A DNA stretch of 64,000 nucleotides, from NCBI RefSeq assembly GCF_024256385.1, contig NZ_JAMLFW010000001.1, positions 558,001 through 622,000 on the forward strand, given 5' to 3'. The notes under the pieces were generated by a model. It made no database searches and had not been told where the DNA came from. It saw nothing but the letters and a program-made list of their open reading frames with translations. Made by a program: the position numbers and the translations under genes. The stretch comes from Anatilimnocola floriformis (GTDB lineage: Bacteria > Planctomycetota > Planctomycetia > Pirellulales > Pirellulaceae). Each line of letters begins with the position of its first letter. Within the stretch, counting starts at the first letter, position 1. This document shows positions 1-9,084 of the stretch, piece by piece.

Positions 1-1544
1 GCTGGCTCGATGATCGCATCGACCCACAGCCGCGCGGCCGCGTAACGGACATCGGTTTGCCGTTCGTAATCGCCGGCTACTTGTTCGCGGAGTTGCGCGA
101 GTTCGTCAGCGTCGGCAGTGTGCCCTTGCTTCTTCATGCTGGCGACCATCACGTCGAGCAGCGTGTTTGTCGCTTGCTGGGCGCCCATCACCGCGCAGCG
201 GGCGTGCGGCCAGGCGAAGATGAACCGCGGGTCAAAGGCTTTGCCGCAGAGAGCGTAGTTCCCGGCGCCAAACGAGCCGCCGGTGATGAGCGTGAGTTTC
301 GGCACGCGACTGTTGCTAACGGCGGAGACGAGTTTTGCCCCGGCTTTGATAATGCCATCGCGTTCGCTATCGCGGCCCACCATGAATCCGTTGACGTCCT
401 GCAAAAATAGCAGCGGAATTTGATCCTGATTGCAGCTCATCACAAACCGCGCGGCTTTGTCAGCTGAGTCGACATACACCACGCCGCCGAACTGAAACTC
501 GCCGCGGGCGGTTTTGATCCGATGCAATTGATTGGCCACAATGCCGACGGGAAAACCGCCGATCCGTGCGGTGCCGCAAACCAGCGTTTGGCCGTAATCG
601 GCTTTGTATTCTTCGAACGACCCCGCATCGACGAACGCGGCGAGCAGATCGCGCACGTCGGTGCTGCCCTTCCGCTCGCCGCGGGCGAAAGCTTCCAGCG
701 CAGCAACGGCAGACGAAGGTTGACGCGCTTCGCTGCGCGAAAAGGGGGGCGGCGGAACTGCGGGATCGGCCGGCAACAAGCCAACTAGTCCGCGCAGCCG
801 TTCGAGGCAACTCGCTTCATCCTTCTCTCGATAATCGATCGTACCGCTGACGGCAGCATGCATCAGCGCGCCGCCGAGATCTTCGCTCGAGACTTCCTGC
901 CCGATCGCACTCTTCACCAGTGCAGGACCGGCGAGATACAGGCCGGAGCCTTCCGTCATCAACAGTTTGTCGCAGAGCACCGGCAGGTAACCGCCACCAG
1001 CGACGCAGTTGCCGAGGATGGCAGCGTATTGCGAAATGCCCGCGGCCGAGATCACCGCGTTGTTGCGAAAGATCCGACCGAAGTCATCTTCATCCGGAAA
1101 GACATCTTCCTGCAGAGGCAGAAAGACACCCGCCGAGTCGACGAGATAAACGAGCGGCAGCCGATTGAGAAAAGCGATCTTCTGCGCGCGAAGAACCTTC
1201 TTGGCCGTCATCGGAAAGAACGCGCCGGCTTTTACCGTGGCATCGTTGGCGATGACCATGTGTCGGCGTCCCTTGATCAAACCCACGCCGCACACCACAC
1301 CAGCAGCCGGAGCGCCGCCCCAGTCCCGATACATTTCGAACGCGGCCCACAAACCAATCTCCAGCCACGGCGAGCCCGCATCGAGCAATTGCGCGATGCG
1401 CTCTCGGGCGGTGCCGCGTCCCTTTGCATGTTGTCGTTCAATTGCTGCAGTACCACCGCCGACGAGCAGTTGTTGCATTTGCTCGGCGAACGAAGTTTCC
1501 GCCGCTGCATCTGCGCTGGCGTCCTTAGATTTCGCTTTCGTCAT
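1..1544 (-). CDS. Acyl-CoA carboxylase carboxyltransferase (beta) subunit, methylcrotonyl-CoA type; C-terminus cut by window edge
   Basis: The frame runs from an ATG at 1544 off the left edge, giving about 514 residues of a family usually 530-550 long. It belongs to the biotin-dependent carboxyltransferases, which move CO2 from carboxybiotin to an acyl-CoA in the cytoplasm. Seen in the sequence: GRGTARERIAQLLDAG near the N-terminus, NDATVKAGAFFPMTAKK, VDSAGVFLPLQEDVFPDED and GNCVAGGGYLPVLCDK (acyl-CoA binding half), then SFGAGNYALCGKAFDPRF and WVDAIIEP at the edge (carboxybiotin half). The spacing and wording of these blocks look more like methylcrotonyl-CoA carboxylase beta than propionyl-CoA carboxylase, but substrate cannot be fixed by eye. 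The biotin-carrying alpha subunit is not in the window and may lie beyond the left edge. A gap of 287 bases separates its start from the divergent gene at 1832; I see no clear promoter there. Confidence 0.9.
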   Translation of the reverse strand, partial: MTKAKSKDASADAAAETSFAEQMQQLLVGGGTAAIERQHAKGRGTARERIAQLLDAGSPWLEIGLWAAFEMYRDWGGAPAAGVVCGVGLIKGRRHMVIANDATVKAGAFFPMTAKKVLRAQKIAFLNRLPLVYLVDSAGVFLPLQEDVFPDEDDFGRIFRNNAVISAAGISQYAAILGNCVAGGGYLPVLCDKLLMTEGSGLYLAGPALVKSAIGQEVSSEDLGGALMHAAVSGTIDYREKDEASCLERLRGLVGLLPADPAVPPPPFSRSEARQPSSAVAALEAFARGERKGSTDVRDLLAAFVDAGSFEEYKADYGQTLVCGTARIGGFPVGIVANQLHRIKTARGEFQFGGVVYVDSADKAARFVMSCNQDQIPLLFLQDVNGFMVGRDSERDGIIKAGAKLVSAVSNSRVPKLTLITGGSFGAGNYALCGKAFDPRFIFAWPHARCAVMGAQQATNTLLDVMVASMKKQGHTADADELAQLREQVAGDYERQTDVRYAAARLWVDAIIEP

Positions 1545-1831
1545 CGGATTTACCGCCTGTTGTTCATCTCATTTGGTTGATTCGAGAGCGCGCGTTCACA
1601 TTGCTCGCGCGCCAGTCACTCATTGGTGCCGATCCAGGCCCGCCGAAACATTAAAAGTCTGCATTCCGGGGCCTTTCTGCATCATTTCTAACTCTCGTCA
1701 TGATCGCGACTTACGACACAACCCGAAACGCTGTCGAGCACGAATGGCACGCACCTTGCGAATACCTGAATTGTCGCAAACAAACAGACTCGAAGTGATT
1801 TCGAGCCAACATTTTACACGGGGATATAGTC

Positions 1832-2572
1832 ATGAAACGCTTCTGGCAAATTTCGCTTGCTACGCTTTTGAGTCTCGGTTCGTACTGCACCGCCAACGCT
1901 CAACTTTCGACGCCACCTGGCCCGCCTTCGCCGGGTAACTGTGACACGATCGTTGGCTCGGCCGGTGGTTACTACGGCAACTACGGCTGGCATGCGTCGA
2001 CAGAAGCCGAAGGCTACTACACTGGTCAGGCTCGCTTGCTACAAGGGGCCGGCGACTACAACAAGAACACCGCCGCCGCGATGGTGCTGCGTGAACAAGC
2101 CCGTGGCATGTACCAAGACAACTATCGCGATGGCTTGAAGACCTACTTCGACCTGAAGCGGATCAATGCAGACTACCGCGCCGAAACGGCGCCGGCTCCG
2201 CTGACAAAGGAAAAGCTTGACGAATGGAACAAGCAAGATCAGCCGTCGCGGTTGACCAAACGCGAATACAACTCCGATAGTGGTCAGGTTCGTTGGCCGT
2301 CGGTGTTGATGACTCCGGCCTTTGACAATTATCGGGCCCAGGTCGAAGAGCTGTTCGCTCGCCGCACCGCGAACGAATACGGTTTGACATCTGACTTCTA
2401 TCGCTCTGTTCAGCGCGACACTACGGCGATGCAAACTATCCTGAAGGCTCACCTGAAGAGTGAAGACCGGTTCTTCACCGATGGCGAATATATGGCCGCC
2501 AAGAACTTCCTCGCCAGCTTGGCTCATGAAGCTCGGTTGGCTCCGGACCTCGACGGTCTGGTCGCTAACTAG
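1832..2572 (+). CDS. Secreted protein of unknown function
   Basis: Predicted 246 residues. A classic signal peptide covers residues 1-24 (positive MKR, hydrophobic stretch, ANA-Q cleavage), so the product is exported. The mature part begins with a Gly/Tyr-rich stretch (GGYYGNYGWHASTEAEGYYTGQ), followed by a mostly helical, charged region with many Tyr, Arg and Glu residues and no cysteines. I recognise no catalytic motif. Gly/Tyr-rich exported proteins of this size occur as planctomycete-specific hypotheticals. The ribosome-binding site before the ATG is weak (GGGGATATAGTC). It is transcribed alone and ends in a strong terminator at 2620-2667. Confidence 0.75.
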   Translation: MKRFWQISLATLLSLGSYCTANAQLSTPPGPPSPGNCDTIVGSAGGYYGNYGWHASTEAEGYYTGQARLLQGAGDYNKNTAAAMVLREQARGMYQDNYRDGLKTYFDLKRINADYRAETAPAPLTKEKLDEWNKQDQPSRLTKREYNSDSGQVRWPSVLMTPAFDNYRAQVEELFARRTANEYGLTSDFYRSVQRDTTAMQTILKAHLKSEDRFFTDGEYMAAKNFLASLAHEARLAPDLDGLVAN

Positions 2573-2619
2573 CACGTAGTAAAATAATTGCGACGCGGGA
2601 AACAAGTTAAGCCCGCTGG

Positions 2620-2667
2620 GAGGGCATGGCGAACCAAGAAGGTTATAGCCATGCCCTCATTCTTTTT
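2620..2667. terminator. Rho-independent terminator, possibly bidirectional
   Basis: An 11-bp perfect stem, GAGGGCATGGC (2620-2630) against GCCATGCCCTC (2648-2658), encloses a 17-base loop and is followed by ATTCTTTTT on the plus strand. It lies 48 bases after the secreted-protein stop. Its right arm touches the stop codon of the convergent EIIA-like gene. Confidence 0.75.
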
Positions 2668-3133
2668 GCGCCTCGATCCTTCCGAGCAATTGGCGCATCT
2701 CTTCGCCCGTCTCGCAGCAGCGAAGCTGTTCGCAGAACTCATCGCTTCGCAGTTGCCGATGGAGCTCAGGAATGAACTTGCGAACGGCAGGTTCAGGGTG
2801 CTCTTGCTTCATCGTGAGAAAAATCAGAAAGATGTCGGCAAGTTCACCGTCGACACAGTCAAACGGCACCGCGGGCCGAAACATAAATGCGCCGATGATC
2901 TTGCGTTCCAGCGAAGCATGCTTGGTGTGCGGCATGGCAATCCCTTTGCCAATGCCTGTCGAGCCGAGTGACTCGCGCTGCATCACCGCCGTAGTGAGAG
3001 AAGGGATGTTCGCCGCCGGAATGCAGCCGTGAATCGCCAGTCGCAACAGCATCTACTCGATAAGCTGCGGCTTGGTGAAGAGTTGGCAACCTTCGATGAT
3101 GTCGCAGCAGGAGATAAGGTCGGTGGGCGACAT
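2657..3133 (-). pseudogene. PTS EIIA (fructose/nitrogen PtsN-like) protein interrupted by an in-frame TAG
   Basis: The segment from an ATG at 3052 to 2657 encodes 131 residues of a PTS_EIIA_2 domain. It has the phosphoacceptor-histidine motif GSTGIGKGIAMPHTKH and the expected following beta/alpha pattern. The family normally starts about 25-30 residues earlier. That missing part is found upstream in the same frame, from an ATG at 3133 preceded by GAGG at good spacing (27 codons, ending [10 protein letters not shown]). A single TAG at 3053-3055 separates the two pieces, directly before the ATG at 3052. The joined length of about 158 residues is the normal family length. So this is either a recent nonsense mutation, a base-call error, or a gene re-initiated at 3052. 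EIIA-Ntr proteins take phosphate from NPr/HPr and regulate metabolism; no partner is in the window. Confidence 0.65.
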
Positions 3134-3185
3134 GGGAGCCTCGGGAGTTCTTCAGGTTGCCACGGGCAGACATTATCATACGCCC

Positions 3186-4292
3186 ATGACTGAACTCCTT
3201 CCGCTGGATTACCTCCCCAAACTTCCCAAGCACCGCGATGCGCCGATCGGTTGCATTGGCAGCGGCTTTATCATGGCCGATTGCCATTTGGTGGCTTATC
3301 GAAAGTCGGGATTCAATCCCGTGGCGATCGCGTCTCGGACTCCGGCGCACGCGCAGCGCGTGGCCGAGCGGCATTCATTGGCAGCGTATGACACCTATCA
3401 AGAGATGCTCGCCAGCGGCAAAGTCGAGGTGGTCGATGTCGCGGTGCCGCCCGATACGCAGATCGATGTGATTCGCAACGTCTGCAAATTCAAAAAGCAA
3501 GTGCGCGGCATCCTCGCGCAAAAGCCGCTCGGCGGTAACCTAGCCGAGGCCCGCGAGATCGTGCAGATCTGCAAGCGAGCCGGCATCACGCTCGCCGTGA
3601 ATCAGAACATGCGTTACGACCAGTCGATCCGTGGGCTGAAGAGTCTGCTCGATCGCGGCGCGCTCGGCGAACCTGTTTTGGCGACCATCGACATGCGGGC
3701 TATTCCGCACTGGATGCCTTGGCAGCAACGGCAAGGCTGGGTCACGTTGCGGATCATGTCGATCCATCATCTCGATACCTTCCGCCTTCTCTTCGGCGAT
3801 CCCGTGCGCGTCTTTTGCAGCACGCGACCCGACCCGCGGACGGCGAAAAAGTTTGCGCATACCGACGGCATTTGTCTCTACATTCTCGAATACGCCAATG
3901 GCCTGCGGGCGATGGGTTGCGATGATGTATGGACGGGGCCCGCTCTCGAAGGAGCCGAGAAAGATATTTCGATTCGCTGGCGCGTCGAGGGAACGCAAGG
4001 CCTGGCCCGAGGCACAATCGGCTGGCCTGACTATCCGCATCCGACACCGAGCACTCTCGATTACACGACCACCCAACAGCCCGGTTATTGGCTGCAACCG
4101 CGTTGGAAAGAGGTTTGGTTCCCCGATGCCTTCGCCGGGACGATGGCGCAGCTACTCTGCGCGTTGGAAGATAAAGCCGAGCCAGAAATCAGTGGCGCGG
4201 ATAATCTGAAAACGATGGCGCTCGTCGATGCTTGTTATTTATCTGCCGCCGAACATCGAGCAGTGACGCTGAAGGAAGTAATGAAGCGCTAG
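3186..4292 (+). CDS. Gfo/Idh/MocA family NAD(P)-dependent oxidoreductase
   Basis: Predicted 368 residues from the ATG at 3186, chosen because the longer upstream extension overlaps the EIIA-like gene and has no family similarity. A Rossmann dinucleotide-binding site is visible near the start ([17 protein letters not shown]). It is followed by the family lysine motif in the form AQKPLGG rather than EKP, and by the substrate-domain signature [17 protein letters not shown]. The C-terminal half carries the alpha/beta sheet dimer domain, with the family's [13 protein letters not shown] stretch. Members oxidise or epimerise sugars and inositols in the cytoplasm; the substrate cannot be predicted here. 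No signal peptide. The lipoprotein gene begins 93 bases downstream. Confidence 0.88.
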   Translation: MTELLPLDYLPKLPKHRDAPIGCIGSGFIMADCHLVAYRKSGFNPVAIASRTPAHAQRVAERHSLAAYDTYQEMLASGKVEVVDVAVPPDTQIDVIRNVCKFKKQVRGILAQKPLGGNLAEAREIVQICKRAGITLAVNQNMRYDQSIRGLKSLLDRGALGEPVLATIDMRAIPHWMPWQQRQGWVTLRIMSIHHLDTFRLLFGDPVRVFCSTRPDPRTAKKFAHTDGICLYILEYANGLRAMGCDDVWTGPALEGAEKDISIRWRVEGTQGLARGTIGWPDYPHPTPSTLDYTTTQQPGYWLQPRWKEVWFPDAFAGTMAQLLCALEDKAEPEISGADNLKTMALVDACYLSAAEHRAVTLKEVMKR

Positions 4293-4385
4293 CTGACGAT
4301 ATCGGATGGATTGCTCTTGACCGAATTGCTTTGATTGCTATTGTTCGCCGGACTTTTCCTCAAGTTCCCATTCGAGGCGAACGCG

Positions 4386-5156
4386 ATGTACTTTCGGGCG
4401 GCCACGCTGACGTGCGCGGTGCTGCTGGTTGGATGCCAAAACGCATCAAACCAGCTCAGCCTGTATGCGCCGTTCGGGCCGCAGAGTGTTCCCGCTCCAA
4501 GTTTGACGCGGGCCAACTCCACTCCGTACTACACGCCCGGCGATCTGAAGAGTGCGCCGCCAGCGGGTAATCCAGCAACGGCTTCGCAGCCGGATAAGAA
4601 AGAGCTCTCACACTACGATCCGTATCGTGGCGTGCTGGTGCCCGGCAATTTCACGCCAGCGCCCGTGCTGGCGCGATCGAGCGATGCCTGGAGCAGCAAC
4701 AATCTGGCCGCGAGTTCACCTCCACGAGAACGCGCGAGCACCGAAGAACCAATTCGGATCGTGGAAAACAGCAGCGCGGCGCCGAGCAGCATCGCGGCGA
4801 GTCCGTCGAGTTCTCGCAGCGGTGCGGTGAAATTCAACGCTACTCCGCTCAGTGGCGCGGTTCGCTCTAGCGCAAGCTTGGCAGCAACGCCCCAGCCGAC
4901 GACGTTCAATGCAGTGGAAGTTGCCCGTCTGCCGAAACCGCCGGTCATTCAGAGCACGCCGGTGAACCTGCCGACGAGCAAACCGCCCGGTTTGCTCCCG
5001 ACACCGTCGCTCACACCGCCACCGAAGCCTGGCACGCCGGGGCGAGTGAGCCTGTGGAATGATCCTGGCGACGGCAGCCGAGTGATGCCAGCCAGCCATG
5101 TCGAAATTGCCACGCCAGTCGCCGCCGGCGATGGAACTTGGAAGGCCAAAAATTAG
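4386..5156 (+). CDS. Proline/serine-rich lipoprotein of unknown function
   Basis: Predicted 256 residues from the ATG at 4386, preceded by GAGG at 8 bases. A lipobox (AVLLVGC) places the lipidated cysteine at about residue 17, so the product should be anchored in a membrane. The rest is low-complexity: long Ser/Ala/Pro stretches and repeated TP, KPP and PTPSLTPPP words, with no cysteine pairs or recognisable fold. It looks like an unstructured surface or periplasmic spacer protein. Its stop codon overlaps by three bases that of the convergent sulfatase (TAG at 5154-5156 against TAA at 5155-5153). Confidence 0.7.
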   Translation: MYFRAATLTCAVLLVGCQNASNQLSLYAPFGPQSVPAPSLTRANSTPYYTPGDLKSAPPAGNPATASQPDKKELSHYDPYRGVLVPGNFTPAPVLARSSDAWSSNNLAASSPPRERASTEEPIRIVENSSAAPSSIAASPSSSRSGAVKFNATPLSGAVRSSASLAATPQPTTFNAVEVARLPKPPVIQSTPVNLPTSKPPGLLPTPSLTPPPKPGTPGRVSLWNDPGDGSRVMPASHVEIATPVAAGDGTWKAKN

Positions 5157-6787
5157 TCGGCGGCCTTTTTCTTTCCGCCTGCTGGCGGCTCGTTCACGGG
5201 CCCAGACATCGGCGGTGTTTCAAAAAACTTCCCATCGTCGACGAGTCGCGGATCGCCTGTTTCTTTGAGCTCCTTCAGCAGCCGTTCTTCGAGTTGCGCC
5301 CGCGTTTTGGCGTATTTTTCGTCTGCGGCGACATTCTTCATCTGATCGGGATCACTCTTCAGATCGTACAGTTCTTCGCGAGGCCGTTTGCCGTACACGG
5401 CCGTGAAATGATCCTTCCACTGCGGATCGTTTCGTACGCCCACAAGCCAGGCTTTCGTCGGCCCGGCGTCTTCATCGGGAATCGTGGCCCGCGTGTTGTT
5501 CGCAATTTCATCGGCCGTGGGAACATTGTCGCCATCGAGGCGATAGTGGTCGCCGAGCGGAAAGCGTTCGGGATGAAAGTTGATGATGTACAGGAAGTCG
5601 TTCGTGCGAATCGCCCGTTGCGGATAGGGCATGAAATCGGCGCGAGCATTCTCCACATGGCGTTCGCGGCCAACGAAGACGGCATCGCGGGTAGGATCGA
5701 CCTGGCCGGATTTTTCCGACTTCAGAATGTTCACCAGGCTCCGGCCGGTCATGTTTTTCGGCACAGCGACTTCACCCAGTTCGAGAAACGTCGGCGCGAG
5801 ATCGGGAAGAGTGACGAGATCATCGACCACGCGGCCCGACTTCGCGCCGCCCCAGCGAATGGCCAGCGAAACGCCCACGCCGAAGTCGTACAGGTTGCAT
5901 TTGCCATGCGGAAAGCCGGGCGCGCCGTGGTCGCCACTCATCACGATCAGTGTGTTGTCGAGTTCGCCGATGGCTTCGAGTTTTTTGAGAATCACGCCGA
6001 CCTGGGCGTCGAAGGCTTGCGCTTCGCCGAAGTAATCGGTGAGGTCTTCGCGCACAATCGGCACATCGGGCAGAAACTTCGGCAGCTTTCCTTTCAGCGA
6101 ATCGGGCTCAATGCCCCACAACTTTTTGCCGGAGCCCTGCACCCATTTGCGATGGACGTTGGTCGGGCCATACCAGTAGCAGAACGGCTGATCCTTGCCG
6201 CGGGCGGCGAGAAACGCCTCGAAATTGCCGAGCGTTTCCTTATACAGCGTCTCCTTCGCGGCTTCGACGCTGGTGCCATTGGCGACCATCTTCGTGACGT
6301 TCTCGCTGAATTGATTCACACGGTTGCCGGCCTTTTCATACGCGTATTTGCCGTTGCCGTAGGGCGCGTCGTTGGGGACGCCGGGGCTCCAAACTTTGTA
6401 CGTTTCGCCGATGTGATAGCCGGCGTCCTTCAGCAGCAGTGGAAACACCGGCTGTGTCCCCTCCCACACCGCGCCGCGCAAAATCGCGCCGCGTCCGGTA
6501 CGCCAGAAGTGTTGTCCCGAGAGGAGTGCGCTGCGGCAGGGAGTGCAACTGGGGGACGAGACAAACGCCCGGCGAAACAACACGCCTTCGCGCGCGAGCC
6601 GATCAAAATTCGGCGTCTTGATCGCATCGTTGATCGTGCCCGGCCCATCGAGCTGAGCGTAGGCGCTCGTAAAGCGTCCCCAGTCGTCGGCGAAGAGAAA
6701 CAGAATGTTGGGGCGTTTGGTTTCAGCCGCTGCCGCGCTGCCAACCAAACAAAGAACGAGCAACAACAGGGCTAAACACCGTTTCAT
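5153..6787 (-). CDS. Secreted type I sulfatase (formylglycine-dependent)
   Basis: Predicted 544 residues from the ATG at 6787; a GTG four codons upstream is an alternative. A signal peptide with an SAAAAE cleavage region exports it. The alkaline-phosphatase-like fold begins with the metal-binding pair in NILFLFADD (D34, D35). The activation motif CTPCR (residues 81-85) fits CxPxR, so Cys81 should be converted to formylglycine. Later metal and substrate residues are visible in MSGDHGAPGFPHGKCNLY, and the C-terminal ELYDLKSDPDQMKN stretch is typical of the family. It hydrolyses sulfate esters, probably on a polysaccharide. The FGE-like gene at 22132 lacks active-site cysteines, so the maturase must be encoded elsewhere. 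Confidence 0.93.
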   Translation of the reverse strand: MKRCLALLLLVLCLVGSAAAAETKRPNILFLFADDWGRFTSAYAQLDGPGTINDAIKTPNFDRLAREGVLFRRAFVSSPSCTPCRSALLSGQHFWRTGRGAILRGAVWEGTQPVFPLLLKDAGYHIGETYKVWSPGVPNDAPYGNGKYAYEKAGNRVNQFSENVTKMVANGTSVEAAKETLYKETLGNFEAFLAARGKDQPFCYWYGPTNVHRKWVQGSGKKLWGIEPDSLKGKLPKFLPDVPIVREDLTDYFGEAQAFDAQVGVILKKLEAIGELDNTLIVMSGDHGAPGFPHGKCNLYDFGVGVSLAIRWGGAKSGRVVDDLVTLPDLAPTFLELGEVAVPKNMTGRSLVNILKSEKSGQVDPTRDAVFVGRERHVENARADFMPYPQRAIRTNDFLYIINFHPERFPLGDHYRLDGDNVPTADEIANNTRATIPDEDAGPTKAWLVGVRNDPQWKDHFTAVYGKRPREELYDLKSDPDQMKNVAADEKYAKTRAQLEERLLKELKETGDPRLVDDGKFFETPPMSGPVNEPPAGGKKKAAD

Positions 6788-6789
6788 GG

Positions 6790-6875
6790 TTCTACTCACT
6801 ACTTTCTCATCTCTACTTTCCTTCCTCCCGAATGAGTAGGAGAGTCGAGAGGAGTGAGTAGAAAGTAGATGAGAG
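6790..6875. repeat. Imperfect inverted repeat built from short repeated words
   Basis: The left part (6790-6820) is made of ACTCACT, CTACTTTC and TCTCATCT words. The right part (6851-6875) is their complement (GAGTGAGTAG, AAAGTAGATGAGAG). The two can pair in more than one register across a 30-base loop. It lies in the gap between the divergent sulfatase and lpxD genes and covers the sulfatase translation-start region. Confidence 0.55.
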
Positions 6876-7016
6876 CGCGATTCAAGCTGTTGCTAGCTGC
6901 AGGAATGAAATCGATCTTGTCGTCGAATTACAAAAGCGACTACATTGCACGCCGCTCGGGTGACTTCACGGATGTGTCAGTCGCGATCACGAATCTTCGA
7001 GGGGGAACGGATTCCA

Positions 7017-8087
7017 ATGAACCTCACACTCTCCGCCATTGCGGCCTTAGTTCAGGGTGAATTGCACGGCGACGGCTCGCAGGCAATGACTGGCGCTGCC
7101 ACACTCGCCACGGCTAAACCGGGGGAAATTACCCTCGCGGATAATGTAAAGCTGGCCCGCCAGTTGGCCGCGAGTGCCGCCTCGGCGGTCATCGTGCCGC
7201 GGGGTTTCGCTCCCGAAGGCCGTCCCTTCATTGTGGTTGACAACGTTCACGCGGCCTTTGCCAAAGTGGTGCAGCAGTTCCGCCCACAGCGGCCAAAGCG
7301 GGCTGTCGGCGTGAGCCCATCGGCTTCAATCTCGGCATCGGCCCAACTTTCGGCTGGCGTGGAGATTCATCCGCTGGCCTTCATTGGCGACGACGTCGAA
7401 ATTGGCGAAGGGGCCGTGATTCACTCCGGCGTGCGCATTCTCGAAGGTTGCAAGATCGGCGCGGGAACGACAATTTTCCCCAACGCGGTTTTGTACGACA
7501 ACACAATCATCGGCCAGCGCTGCTTGATTCACGCCGGCGCGGTGCTCGGCAGCTACGGCTTTGGCTACAGCTCGAGCACCGGGAAGCATGTTCTCTGCTC
7601 GCAACTCGGTTGGGTCGAAATCGGCAACGACGTTGAAATCGGCAGCTGCACGACGATCGACCGCGGCACGTATGGCCCGACGACCATTGGCGACGGCACG
7701 AAGCTCGACAATCAGGTGCAAATCGCGCACAACTGCCGCGTGGGTCAGCACAACATCATCTGCTCGCAAACAGGCATGGCTGGTAGCAGCTCGACGGGCG
7801 ATTACGTGGTCATCGCCGGCCAAGCTGGTCTGCGCGATCACGTGCATATCGGCGATCACAGTGTGATCGGCGCCAAGAGCGGCGTGATGGGTGATGTCGA
7901 GCCGAAGTCGCGCGTGGTGGGCATTCCCGCGACGGAAGAGCGGTTTCAATACAGCTGCGTCGTTGCCGTGCATAAGTTGCCGGATCTGCGGCATCAGATC
8001 GTCAAGATGCAGAAGCAACTCGATGCGCTGCAAGCTCAGGCTTTGGCGAGCACGCAGGCTTGCGGTGATTCGCGCGAAGCCGCGTAA
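7017..8087 (+). CDS. lpxD: UDP-3-O-(3-hydroxyacyl)glucosamine N-acyltransferase
   Basis: Predicted 356 residues from the ATG at 7017, with AGGGGGAA eight bases before it. LpxD adds the second 3-hydroxyacyl chain from acyl-ACP to UDP-acyl-glucosamine in lipid A synthesis, at the cytoplasmic face. The N-terminal domain binds uridine. From about residue 100 the protein is a left-handed beta-helix of hexapeptide repeats (for example VEIGEGAVIHSGVRI). The catalytic histidine is in QIAHNCRVGQHN (His238), followed by GMAGSS. A C-terminal helix ends the chain. It is first in a co-directional run with lpxI, an Lpt-type permease and an acyl-CoA synthetase; the gap to lpxI holds a repeat. Confidence 0.95.
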   Translation: MNLTLSAIAALVQGELHGDGSQAMTGAATLATAKPGEITLADNVKLARQLAASAASAVIVPRGFAPEGRPFIVVDNVHAAFAKVVQQFRPQRPKRAVGVSPSASISASAQLSAGVEIHPLAFIGDDVEIGEGAVIHSGVRILEGCKIGAGTTIFPNAVLYDNTIIGQRCLIHAGAVLGSYGFGYSSSTGKHVLCSQLGWVEIGNDVEIGSCTTIDRGTYGPTTIGDGTKLDNQVQIAHNCRVGQHNIICSQTGMAGSSSTGDYVVIAGQAGLRDHVHIGDHSVIGAKSGVMGDVEPKSRVVGIPATEERFQYSCVVAVHKLPDLRHQIVKMQKQLDALQAQALASTQACGDSREAA

Positions 8088-8121
8088 CGCCTGCTTACAT
8101 GGTGACTCCACGCGCCGTCCG

Positions 8122-8170
8122 GCCCCTCACCCCAACCCTCTCCCCGGAGTACCGAAGAGAGGGAGTGAGT
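8122..8170. repeat. Single REP-like GC-rich repeat between lpxD and lpxI
   Basis: A CCCCTCACCCCAACCCTCTC block is followed by a decayed hairpin and GAGAGGGAGTGAG. It is a degenerate copy of the repeat seen at 24516-24683, 29038-29211 and 42876-43002. It lies inside the lpxD-lpxI intergenic spacer, just before the lpxI start. Confidence 0.65.
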
Positions 8171-8178
8171 CTTTCTCA

Positions 8179-9084
8179 ATGAATACCTCCACCCCTTCGG
8201 CTGTTGGCTTGATCGCTGGATGGGGACGCTATCCGTTTGTCATCGCACAGGCGCTCAAAGCGCAAGGGACCGCGGTGCATTGCATCGCTGTGGCGGGGCA
8301 TGCCGATCCAGAACTAGCAGCGCTGTGCGACACGCACACCGAAATGGGAGTGGCACGCATTGGTTGCGGCATTCGTCATTTCAAGCGTCTGGGCGTCACG
8401 CGAGCGACGATGGCCGGGAAGATTTTCAAGCACAAGGTGCTCTACAGTCGCTTTGGTTGGCTGTCGCTTGTTCCCGATCTGCGGACCGTGTGGGCTTTCA
8501 TTCCCATGTATTTGTTCCGCAAGCGCGACCGCAAGGACGACACGCTGCTGACGGTCATCGTCGACGAATTTGCCAAGGATGGAATTCACATGGCTCCTGC
8601 TACCGACTTCGCTCCCGAACTGCTGGTTCCCGCTGGCATTCTTACTCGCCGCCAGCCGACGGCTAGCGAGCTTGAGGATATTGCCTTTGGCTGGCAGATT
8701 GCCAAGGATCTCGGCCGGCATGACGTGGGACAAAGCGTTGCCGTCAAAGGCCAAGCCGTGATCGCCATCGAAGCCATCGAAGGAACCGACGAATGCATCC
8801 GCCGCGCGGGCACGCTCTGTCGACAAGGTGGTTTTGCATTGGTGAAGGTCGCCAAGCCGCAGCAAGACATGCGTTTCGATGTGCCGACGATTGGCGTGGG
8901 AACGATTGAAACGCTCGCCGCTGCCCGAGCAAAGCTGCTCGCCATCGAAGCCGACAAAACGATCGTGCTCGATCGCGACGAAGTTGTCCGTCTCGCGAAC
9001 AAACATGGCATCGCCCTGATTGCCACAAGCGACGCCCAGATCGCCGGCGGCGCTTGGCAACGTCAGCGAGGACACGCTGCATGA
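8179..9084 (+). CDS. lpxI: UDP-2,3-diacylglucosamine pyrophosphatase LpxI
   Basis: Predicted 301 residues. LpxI hydrolyses UDP-2,3-diacylglucosamine to lipid X plus UMP and replaces LpxH in many non-gammaproteobacterial lineages. The ATG at 8179 is chosen because the frame upstream is only translated REP-like repeat. The N-terminal domain starts GLIAGWGRYPFVIAQ. The C-terminal DUF1009 domain contains DDTLLTVIVDEFAKDG, GQSVAVKGQAVIAIEAIEGT and DVPTIGVGTIETL, all standard LpxI signatures. Its stop overlaps the next gene's start as ATGA, so translation is probably coupled. I see no lpxH, and lpxK lies apart at 52512. Confidence 0.93.
   Translation: MNTSTPSAVGLIAGWGRYPFVIAQALKAQGTAVHCIAVAGHADPELAALCDTHTEMGVARIGCGIRHFKRLGVTRATMAGKIFKHKVLYSRFGWLSLVPDLRTVWAFIPMYLFRKRDRKDDTLLTVIVDEFAKDGIHMAPATDFAPELLVPAGILTRRQPTASELEDIAFGWQIAKDLGRHDVGQSVAVKGQAVIAIEAIEGTDECIRRAGTLCRQGGFALVKVAKPQQDMRFDVPTIGVGTIETLAAARAKLLAIEADKTIVLDRDEVVRLANKHGIALIATSDAQIAGGAWQRQRGHAA

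Noticed and set aside
57-1938. Several plus-strand open frames across the first 1.9 kb
   Set aside because: All lie opposite the carboxyltransferase, whose minus-strand frame is open from 1544 to the window edge with full motifs.
5138-6775. 545-codon open frame antisense to the sulfatase
   Set aside because: A GC-rich shadow: the sulfatase frame has a signal peptide and complete motifs; the antisense product has neither.
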